This document shows, piece by piece, positions 1 to 4,625 of a stretch of 5,298 nt of DNA. Source of the stretch: Limisphaerales bacterium (GTDB taxonomy: Bacteria > Verrucomicrobiota > Verrucomicrobiia > Limisphaerales > UBA11358); contig PKZR01000263.1 in assembly GCA_003133815.1 (NCBI GenBank), positions 1,037 to 6,334 on the forward strand, given 5' to 3'. Numbering within the stretch: the stretch's first letter is position 1; every line of letters begins with the position of its first letter. The position numbers were made by a program, and so were the translations under genes. The notes under the pieces are model-generated. The model had not been told where the DNA came from. It searched no databases and saw nothing but the letters and a program-made list of their open reading frames with translations.

Positions 1-172
1 CCCGGCCGCCGGCGATGTCGAAATGACCAAGGAAAAGAAGGAAGAAGGCGCGGAAGGTGCCCCCGCGAAAGCCGGCGAAAAAGCCCCGGCCAAGGGCGAC
101 CCCAAAGCCGCCGCTGCCGGAGACAAAAAAGCCGAGGCGAAGCCAGAAGCCAAGGCCGAGAAGAAGAAATAA
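1..172 (+). CDS. rplY: Large-subunit ribosomal protein bL25 (CTC family), C-terminal fragment
   Basis: Only the last 56 codons are in the window (reading frame from base 2, stop TAA at 170-172). The fragment begins with a short segment, GDVEMTKEKKEEG, that resembles the end of the C-terminal beta-domain in long bL25/CTC proteins, where a valine plus a charged Lys/Glu run follows the last strand. It continues as a low-complexity tail made almost only of Ala, Lys, Glu, Pro, Gly and Asp, ending EKKK. bL25 binds 5S rRNA in the large subunit. The placement directly upstream of pth supports the assignment, because rplY-pth is a widespread gene pair. The folded RNA-binding domain lies outside the window, so the call depends on the tail and on context. 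Any Lys/Ala-rich protein encoded before pth could in principle look similar. Confidence 0.72.
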   Translation, partial: PAAGDVEMTKEKKEEGAEGAPAKAGEKAPAKGDPKAAAAGDKKAEAKPEAKAEKKK

Positions 173-202
173 TTTTTGCGGCTGATGCCGCTTTCCCCAC
201 GC

Positions 203-805
203 ATGGAGCCATTGCATCTCATCGTGGGCTTGGGAAATCCGGGCGCGGAATACGCGAACACGCGACATAACGCCGGATTTTGTCTGGTCGAAAAGCTGGC
301 GGCAAATTGGAAAGCCGGTTGGACGAACGAACGGAAGTTCCGTGCGCGGATGGCGAAGGCCGAACGAAACGGCAGGAAAGTTTTGCTGTGCGAGCCGCAG
401 ACGTTCATGAATTTGAGCGGCGAGACGGTCGGCGCATTGAAAGATTTTTATCAGTTGCCGTTGAAGCAGGTTTTGGTGGCGGTGGACGACGCGGATTTGC
501 CTTTTGGCGAAATCCGGTTGCGCTCGAGTGGCAGCAGCGGCGGGCACCACGGTTTGGAGTCCATCGAGCAGCATTTGGCGTCACGCGAATTTGCAAGATT
601 GCGGATCGGGATCGGACGCAAAGACGGCGCGCGGCAAATAGCAAATTACGTTCTCGGAAAATTTGATACGGGCGAGAATGCGCTGTTGGAAAAAGTTTTG
701 GAACGGGCTTCGGAGCAGGTTGAAACCTGGCTGGAAGCCGGAGTAGAAAAAGCAATGAACCAGTTTAACGGAGTCGTTGACTCCACGAACGAAAAGAAAA
801 AATAG
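203..805 (+). CDS. pth: Peptidyl-tRNA hydrolase (Pth, bacterial type 1)
   Basis: Cytoplasmic esterase that cleaves the bond between peptide and tRNA on prematurely released peptidyl-tRNAs, recycling tRNA. With the ATG at 203 the protein is 200 residues, close to the usual 190-200. The family signature is clear: LIVGLGNPG at residues 6-14 with N12, then TRHNAG with catalytic H22, TFMNLSG with N70, and the acidic residue D95 in VDDADLP. By alignment to E. coli Pth from memory these match N10, H20, N68 and D93. The later GGHHGL motif (114-118) has His where E. coli has N114. In-frame starts at 176 (TTG) and 185 (ATG) would add residues that do not fit the family, and no start has a clear ribosome binding site. 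The gene begins 30 bases after the bL25 stop, and its stop overlaps the rpsF start (TAGTG), so it is almost certainly cotranscribed with both. Confidence 0.95.
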   Translation: MEPLHLIVGLGNPGAEYANTRHNAGFCLVEKLAANWKAGWTNERKFRARMAKAERNGRKVLLCEPQTFMNLSGETVGALKDFYQLPLKQVLVAVDDADLPFGEIRLRSSGSSGGHHGLESIEQHLASREFARLRIGIGRKDGARQIANYVLGKFDTGENALLEKVLERASEQVETWLEAGVEKAMNQFNGVVDSTNEKKK

Positions 806-1110
806 TGAAACGATACGAAGGTCTGTTCATCCTGAACACAGCAGGAAAAGAAGAAGGCGTCAAAGACGCACTCGACAAGGTCGAGGCTGAAATTGTCGCA
901 GCGGGTGGCAAGGTGGAAACCGTCCAGAAAATGGAACGGAAAAGCTTCGCGCGCATCGCCGACAAAAAGCACATCTCCGGCTTTTACGCGAACGTCATTT
1001 TCAACGGCACGCCCGCGATCATCGCGCAGTTGCGCGCGAAGTTCGGGTTGAGCGATGACGTGTTTCGCGTGATTTTCACCAATTCGCCCGAACCGAAGCC
1101 CGCGAAATAA
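805..1110 (+). CDS. rpsF: Small-subunit ribosomal protein bS6
   Basis: A 101-residue protein beginning MKRYEGLFIL, the typical first beta-strand of bS6. It continues with an alpha-beta pattern in which a helix (about 16-34) is followed by the strand segment KVETVQKMERKSFARIADKK and the strand GFYANVIFNG. Its length fits the core family, with only a short PEPKPAK tail. bS6 binds 16S rRNA in the platform of the 30S subunit as a heterodimer with bS18. The start is GTG at 805, whose G is the last base of the pth TAG stop. No good Shine-Dalgarno sequence precedes it, only an A-rich run, so translation probably depends on coupling to pth. The coding gene upstream leaves no room for a free S6:S18 autoregulatory leader. 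bS18 itself is not encoded in this window. Confidence 0.95.
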   Translation: MKRYEGLFILNTAGKEEGVKDALDKVEAEIVAAGGKVETVQKMERKSFARIADKKHISGFYANVIFNGTPAIIAQLRAKFGLSDDVFRVIFTNSPEPKPAK

Positions 1111-1113
1111 ATT

Positions 1114-1120
1114 CACAGGA
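1114..1120 (+). promoter_or_regulatory. Ribosome binding site of ssb
   Basis: CACAGGA, with AGGA at 1117-1120, ends four bases before the ATG at 1125. It is the only reasonably placed Shine-Dalgarno-like sequence among the genes of this window and supports the ssb start. Confidence 0.55.
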
Positions 1121-1124
1121 TTTT

Positions 1125-1583
1125 ATGGCCAGCTTCAACAAAGTCATCCTGATGGGCAACCTGACGCGTGATCCCGAATTGCGCTACACGCCCAAAGGCA
1201 CGGCCATTGCAAAGATCGGACTGGCCGTCAACCGCGTTTGGACAAACGAGGCGGGAGAAAAAAAGGAAGACGTCACTTTCATTGACGTGGATATTTTTGG
1301 CCGCACGGCGGAAAATGTCGGTCAATACATGCGCAAAGGCCGTCCGATTTTGATTGAAGGCCGTCTCAAGCTGGATCAATGGGACGACAAGGCCACCGGA
1401 GCCAAGCGCAGCAAGCTCGGCGTCGTTGCGGAAACGGTTCAATTTCTCGGCAGCGCTCCAGGTGCCGGCGAAGGCGGCGCACCAACCGCTCCGCGGCCGG
1501 CAAAGCCTGCTGCTGCGGGCGCTCCCGCAAGCGAACCCGTTGAAGGCGACGCGCCCCCCGAAAGCGACGACGTTCCGTTCTGA
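1125..1583 (+). CDS. ssb: Single-stranded DNA-binding protein SSB
   Basis: Coats single-stranded DNA in replication, recombination and repair, and recruits partner proteins through its C-terminal tip. The 152-residue protein has the SSB architecture: an OB-fold at about 1-110 starting ASFNKVILMGNLTRDPELRYT, a flexible Ala/Pro/Gly-rich linker at about 111-143, and an acidic tip ending ESDDVPF. That tip matches the usual DDDIPF-type partner-binding end with a conservative Val. Aromatic residues fit the E. coli DNA-stacking positions by eye: W39, F52 (Trp54 in E. coli), F58 and W86. The gene starts 14 bases after rpsF, the classical rpsF-ssb arrangement. The usual third partner rpsR does not follow it; rplI comes next. 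Confidence 0.96.
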   Translation: MASFNKVILMGNLTRDPELRYTPKGTAIAKIGLAVNRVWTNEAGEKKEDVTFIDVDIFGRTAENVGQYMRKGRPILIEGRLKLDQWDDKATGAKRSKLGVVAETVQFLGSAPGAGEGGAPTAPRPAKPAAAGAPASEPVEGDAPPESDDVPF

Positions 1584-1610
1584 TTAAAAAATTTCCGAAG
1601 GCGCTTACTT

Positions 1611-1631
1611 TCAACTCTCAACCATCAACTA
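1611..1631 (+). repeat. Three tandem heptamers TCAACNN in the rplI leader
   Basis: Between the ssb stop and the rplI ATG the pentamer TCAAC recurs at 1611, 1618 and 1625, exactly seven bases apart. The units are TCAACTC, TCAACCA and TCAACTA. The array ends five bases before the rplI start, where a Shine-Dalgarno sequence would be expected and none is present. A ten-base match to it, CAACCATCAA (1619-1628), recurs at 4031-4040 in the gap before the Rrf2 gene. It could be a short tandem repeat or an unstructured leader that helps ribosome access. Three short units are few, and chance is not excluded. Confidence 0.5.
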
Positions 1632-1636
1632 TTTAC

Positions 1637-2266
1637 ATGGCAAAAACTGAAGTCATCCTCACACACAACATCGTCGGCCTCGGCGGTGAATCCGACCAGG
1701 TCCGCGTCGCCGCCGGCTACGCGCGCAACTTTCTGTTCCCGCAGGGTTTTGCGATCCCGCTGACCAGCTCGAACAAGCGCCGCATCGAGGCGCTCAAGCA
1801 GCGCCGCGCCGAGCGCGAGGCGCACGAGTTCAACACCATGACCGAGCTTTCCAAGGGCGTGTCGAAACTCATCTGCGTCGTCAAGGTCAAGGCCGGCGAC
1901 GACGGCAAGATGTTCGGCTCCGTCACGGCGGGCATGATCGCCGATGAATTGAAGCATCAGTTCGACATAACGCTCGACAAGCGGAAAATCCACCTGGAGC
2001 ACGCCATCAAGACGCTCGGCGAGCGTGAAGTGGAATTACATCTGCACGCGGAAGTCAAAAGCACTTTGAAGGTTCGCGTTGAAAGTTTAACGCCGGTGAC
2101 CGTGCCCGTGGTGGAAGCCGCTCCCGCAGAAGTCCGGACGGAAAAACGCGGCAAACGCCCCGAAAAGGCTGAGGCAACAGACGAGAAGCCCAAGGCAGAA
2201 AAGGAAGAAAAGCCCGTGAAAGCCGGCAAGCCTGCCAAGGCTGAAAAGAAAGCCAAGGCCGAGTAA
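1637..2266 (+). CDS. rplI: Large-subunit ribosomal protein bL9 with long Lys/Ala/Glu tail
   Basis: bL9 bridges the base of the L1 stalk on the 50S subunit and reaches toward the neighbouring ribosome, helping maintain reading-frame fidelity. The N-terminal RNA-binding domain is seen in VILTHNIVGLGGESDQVRVAAGYARNF-type sequence (6-32, containing the diagnostic GYARNFLFPQG). A long basic connecting helix follows (about 45-75), then the C-terminal domain (about 78-153) with GKMFGSVT and IKTLGEREVELHLHAEV. Ordinary bL9 stops near residue 150. This protein is 209 residues, the extra 55 or so being a polyampholyte tail of Lys, Ala, Glu and Pro ending KAEKKAKAE. The tail is in frame, keeps the codon style of the gene and ends just before a terminator, so it appears genuine. 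The start at 1637 gives the canonical MAKTEVIL beginning but has no Shine-Dalgarno sequence. Confidence 0.96.
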   Translation: MAKTEVILTHNIVGLGGESDQVRVAAGYARNFLFPQGFAIPLTSSNKRRIEALKQRRAEREAHEFNTMTELSKGVSKLICVVKVKAGDDGKMFGSVTAGMIADELKHQFDITLDKRKIHLEHAIKTLGEREVELHLHAEVKSTLKVRVESLTPVTVPVVEAAPAEVRTEKRGKRPEKAEATDEKPKAEKEEKPVKAGKPAKAEKKAKAE

Positions 2267-2289
2267 ATTCTTCCGCAAAAGTTTTCAGA

Positions 2290-2324
2290 AAGCCACGGAA
2301 TTTTTTCCGTGGCTTATTTTGTTT
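2290..2324 (+). terminator. Rho-independent terminator of the rplI operon
   Basis: A perfect 11-bp stem pairs 2290-2300 (AAGCCACGGAA) with 2305-2315 (TTCCGTGGCTT) across a TTTT loop. The T-rich run ATTTTGTTT follows at 2316-2324. It begins 23 bases after the rplI stop and 53 bases before the transporter start. It should therefore separate the ribosomal-protein operon from the next gene. Confidence 0.92.
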
Positions 2325-2377
2325 CACAAAAATCTTTGACCGGCGCGCAGGGCTCTGTTTTGCTTCGCTGAACAGGA

Positions 2378-3829
2378 ATGGTTCCTAATTACTTTTATCC
2401 GGCAACGGTTGCGCTCTGCCTTGCGGTGGTCATTGCGGTCTATTTTTACAATAACCCGCTCGACCACGGTCGTTGGTTCATGATGCGCCGGTTCATCAAC
2501 TGGCTGCCGCTGGGCATGACCTACGCGTTTCTGTGCATGGGACGCTACAACATCATCGTCGCCCAGAAACCGCTCATGTCGAAGGAGGATTTGGGGATCA
2601 TTTTTGGGGTCGGCACATGGGTTTATGCGCTGTCGTTTCTGGTTAATGGCCCGCTCATTGACAAGAAACTAGGCGGCAAACGCGGAATGCTCATTTCCGT
2701 CATCGGCGTTTCGTTGTCTAATATCGCGCTTGGAGTGCTCACTTGGCTGATCACCGCCAGGCATCTGAAAGTGAACCTCGTCGCAAGCTTTTCGCTGCTC
2801 TACGCCATTAACATGTATTTCCAAAGCTTCGGCTCCATGTCCATCATCAAGGTCAAGGCCTATTGGTTTCATGTGCGCGAACGCGGCGTCTTCGGGGCCA
2901 TTTTCGGCTCGCTCATCTCCATTGGCGTTTATTTCGCGTTCGACTGGGGCGCCTCCATCATCGCTATGACCAAGGCGAATTCCACCGGCCTCCTGCACGA
3001 CATCTTCGTTTCCACGACCAATCCGGTGGACGCCACGTGGTCCATCTTTTACGTCCCCGCCGTCATCTTGATTTTCTGGCTGTTGCTCGACTGGTGGCTC
3101 ATCAAGGATACGCCGGAAGAATGCGGCTTCCCCCACCTCGACACCTGCGACGCCTCATCCGGCCTGATGCATGTGGAATTTTCCGTGCTCGACCTGCTGA
3201 AAAAAATCTTCGCCAGCCGCCTCATGCTCCTCATCGCCTGCGTGGAACTGACCGGCGGGGTTTTCCGATACAGCATGACCCAATGGTATTCAATCTTTGC
3301 CGGCGAAGTGAAGCAGCCGGGCGCGGAATACATTGCGCAGCATTGGGGCTGGTTCACCTGCATCTTTGGAATTGCCGGCGGGTTTGCCGCAGGATTGATT
3401 TCGGACAGGCTCTTTCAATCCCGTCGCGGCCCGCCCGCCGCCATGCTGTGTGGTTTTGTCCTCATCATGGCCATCGTCATGTCGCTCGTCCTGTTCACAC
3501 AACCGCAAATTGTCGGCTGGTCCGCGATATTCATCGTCATGGCCTCCATCGGCATCACATCGCTGATGTCCGGGACGGCGGCGACGGACTTTGGCGGGCG
3601 CAAGGCCACCGCCACCTGCATGGGCATCGTCAACGGCTTTGCCTATGTGGGCAGCGGCATCCAATCCATCAGCTTGGGATTTTTAATCACACTCCAAGGC
3701 TGGCATTGGCTCCCCATATTCGTCATTCCATTCGCCGTGATTGGCGGGGCTATTGCCATCTGGATCTGGCACGAACTCCCCGCCGCAACCAGGAAATACA
3801 TCGCCGAGAAGGAAGGGAAAATAATCTGA
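2378..3829 (+). CDS. MFS transporter of the organophosphate:phosphate antiporter (GlpT/UhpT/UhpC-like) family
   Basis: A 483-residue inner-membrane carrier. OPA-family marks by eye are GRYN with R56 in the first core helix (GlpT R45), DKKLGGKRGM (95-104) in the helix 2-3 loop, WFHVRERG (163-170) in the helix 4-5 loop, DTPEECGFP (244-252) after helix 6, and FRYSMTQW with R297 (GlpT R269). The two arginines bind the phosphate of the substrate in GlpT, so a phosphorylated or other anionic substrate is plausible. The GlpT helix-5 histidine position appears to be Ile180. About 13 hydrophobic segments are visible, because one at 9-25 precedes the usual twelve. The ATG at 2378 has AGGA directly against it, too close for a normal ribosome binding site. 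ATGs at 2480 and 2483 would remove the extra segment and cannot be excluded. The gene lies alone after a terminator. A UhpC-like sensor is possible, but no two-component genes are adjacent. The substrate is unknown. Confidence 0.87.
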   Translation: MVPNYFYPATVALCLAVVIAVYFYNNPLDHGRWFMMRRFINWLPLGMTYAFLCMGRYNIIVAQKPLMSKEDLGIIFGVGTWVYALSFLVNGPLIDKKLGGKRGMLISVIGVSLSNIALGVLTWLITARHLKVNLVASFSLLYAINMYFQSFGSMSIIKVKAYWFHVRERGVFGAIFGSLISIGVYFAFDWGASIIAMTKANSTGLLHDIFVSTTNPVDATWSIFYVPAVILIFWLLLDWWLIKDTPEECGFPHLDTCDASSGLMHVEFSVLDLLKKIFASRLMLLIACVELTGGVFRYSMTQWYSIFAGEVKQPGAEYIAQHWGWFTCIFGIAGGFAAGLISDRLFQSRRGPPAAMLCGFVLIMAIVMSLVLFTQPQIVGWSAIFIVMASIGITSLMSGTAATDFGGRKATATCMGIVNGFAYVGSGIQSISLGFLITLQGWHWLPIFVIPFAVIGGAIAIWIWHELPAATRKYIAEKEGKII

Positions 3830-4109
3830 TAACTGCTCGCCAGACCCATTTACCTCAAATCTTGATTATCACTGCGGGACTTGGAGTGTTTGCAGATTTA
3901 TCCCAGCATTGAAACGTCGGCTATTGTTGGGCTGTCCGGTTGGGGGCAGATTTGCGGAACATTCCCCTGGCCGCCGTTGTTTGAAGACTGAATCGTTCGG
4001 TTTGACGACCGATCCCATAAACACATTATACAACCATCAATTACCCCGCCGCCACTTGCACAGGTGCGGCCTTAAAACAATTTGAAAATAATTCTTGCAT
4101 AATTCTTTT
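3830..4109. other. Intergenic region without a credible gene
   Basis: About 280 bases between the transporter and the regulator. I see no convincing coding frame on either strand and no tRNA-like fold. Two imperfect hairpins can be drawn. One pairs 3992-3999 with 4006-4013 (8 positions, one mismatch). The other pairs GCCGCCAC at 4048-4055 with GTGCGGC at 4064-4070 (7 bp with one bulged base). Neither is followed by a U-tract, so neither is a clear terminator for the transporter gene. From 4071 the sequence turns AT-rich, as expected for the promoter region of the regulator gene. Confidence 0.6.
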
Positions 4110-4125
4110 CTGTGACTAATATAGT
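4095..4125 (+). promoter_or_regulatory. Possible promoter of the Rrf2 regulator gene
   Basis: TTGCAT at 4095-4100 could serve as a -35 element, with TAATAT at 4117-4122 (16-base spacing) or TATAGT at 4120-4125 (19-base spacing) as -10. Both -10 candidates lie inside the palindrome at 4110-4130. A bound repressor would therefore block RNA polymerase. The matches are partial, and the transcription start would fall very close to the ATG at 4133, so the leader would be very short or absent. Confidence 0.35.
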
Positions 4126-4130
4126 AACAG
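4110..4130. promoter_or_regulatory. Palindromic operator upstream of the Rrf2 gene (copy 1)
   Basis: Eight-base arms, CTGTGACT at 4110-4117 and AGTAACAG at 4123-4130, are inverted repeats with one mismatch, separated by AATAT. The site ends two bases before the ATG at 4133 and overlaps the probable -10 element. The same arrangement, GTKACT-N5-AGTAAC with the same five-base spacer, recurs before the SDR gene at 4572-4590. Dyads of this size suit Rrf2-family dimers. That the adjacent regulator binds here (autorepression) is inference from position and from the second copy. Confidence 0.75.
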
Positions 4131-4132
4131 TT

Positions 4133-4555
4133 ATGGCGAACAACATCCAGTTCTCGATTGCGGTTCACATCCTGGCCGGGTTGGCCTGTGGATGTGACAA
4201 GGAGGGTCTCACGTCCGCCAAACTGGCGATGAGTGTGAATACCAGCCCCAGCTTTGTGCGGCGCACTCTGTCCAAATTATCCAAGGCAGGCTTGGTGGAG
4301 ACAGCCACCGGCAAGGCAGGAGCATGTTGGCTTGCCAAGGATGCGAAGGGCATTTCGCTGCTGGATATCTACCATGCCGTGGACGCTCCAAAGGCTTTTG
4401 CCATTCACAGTTATGCCGAACAGAAAGCCTGCACGGTCAGTTGCCACATCAAAGTTGCACTGGAAAACGCGCTGGCAAAAACCCAGAAGGCGTTGGAAGT
4501 GAGCCTGGCTGAAATCAGCCTCGCACAGATTGTTTCCGACGTGAAGAAAAAGTAA
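4133..4555 (+). CDS. Rrf2-family winged-helix transcriptional regulator, probable redox-responsive repressor
   Basis: A 140-residue DNA-binding protein. The N-terminal half is an Rrf2 winged helix: MANNIQFSIAVHILAGLA (helix 1), LTSAKLAMSVN (about 26-36), recognition helix SPSFVRRTLSKLSKAGLV (38-55), wing TGKAGACWLAKD (59-70), then ISLLDIYHAVD (74-84), the motif that leads into the dimerization helix. The C-terminal part has CTVSCHIK (100-107), at the place where YwnA-like members carry CPVGxxI. Cysteines are C19, C21, C65, C100 and C104. The C-x5-C-x7-C-like ligand trio of iron-sulfur members (IscR, NsrR) is not evident, so thiol chemistry is more likely than a cluster. ATG 4133 gives the canonical N-terminus; a GTG at 4112 would place the operator in coding sequence. 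No Shine-Dalgarno sequence is visible. The SDR gene follows 70 bases downstream behind a second operator. The signal is unknown. Confidence 0.88.
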   Translation: MANNIQFSIAVHILAGLACGCDKEGLTSAKLAMSVNTSPSFVRRTLSKLSKAGLVETATGKAGACWLAKDAKGISLLDIYHAVDAPKAFAIHSYAEQKACTVSCHIKVALENALAKTQKALEVSLAEISLAQIVSDVKKK

Positions 4556-4571
4556 AAATTTTACCATTTGT

Positions 4572-4590
4572 TGTTACTATACCAGTAACA
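4572..4590. promoter_or_regulatory. Palindromic operator upstream of the SDR gene (copy 2)
   Basis: A perfect inverted repeat with seven-base arms, TGTTACT at 4572-4578 and AGTAACA at 4584-4590, around the spacer ATACC. It lies 16 bases after the regulator stop and 35 bases before the SDR ATG. It shares arm sequence and spacer length with the site at 4110-4130. A TACTAT (4575-4580) inside it could act as a -10 element, but I find no matching -35. The 35-base leader that follows is A/C-rich with no Shine-Dalgarno sequence. Confidence 0.82.
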
Positions 4591-4625
4591 GAAAACAAAC
4601 AAAGACAACCAAAAAAGACAAACAT

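Noticed and set aside
176..202. TTG at 176 or ATG at 185 as the start of pth.
   Set aside because: The added residues do not belong to the Pth fold, there is no ribosome binding site, and the ATG at 203 gives a standard-length protein.
770..804. S6:S18-binding autoregulatory leader upstream of rpsF.
   Set aside because: The region is pth coding sequence and no matching hairpin with a CCG bulge was seen.
2336..2364. TTGACC at 2336-2341 as the -35 element of a promoter for the transporter gene.
   Set aside because: The hexamer is good, but no acceptable -10 element lies 16-18 bases downstream (TTTTGC or TTTGCT), so it is not listed as a feature, although some promoter must lie between the terminator and 2378.
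2863..3912. Open frame of about 349 codons overlapping the transporter in another + frame.
   Set aside because: Its product is rich in Arg, His and Cys with no recognisable fold, and it lies on top of a well-supported membrane protein. It is a GC-driven shadow frame.
4112..4132. GTG at 4112 as the start of the Rrf2 protein, adding seven residues (MTNIVTV).
   Set aside because: These codons fall within the palindromic operator, and MANNIQFSIAVHIL from 4133 is the normal Rrf2 N-terminus.
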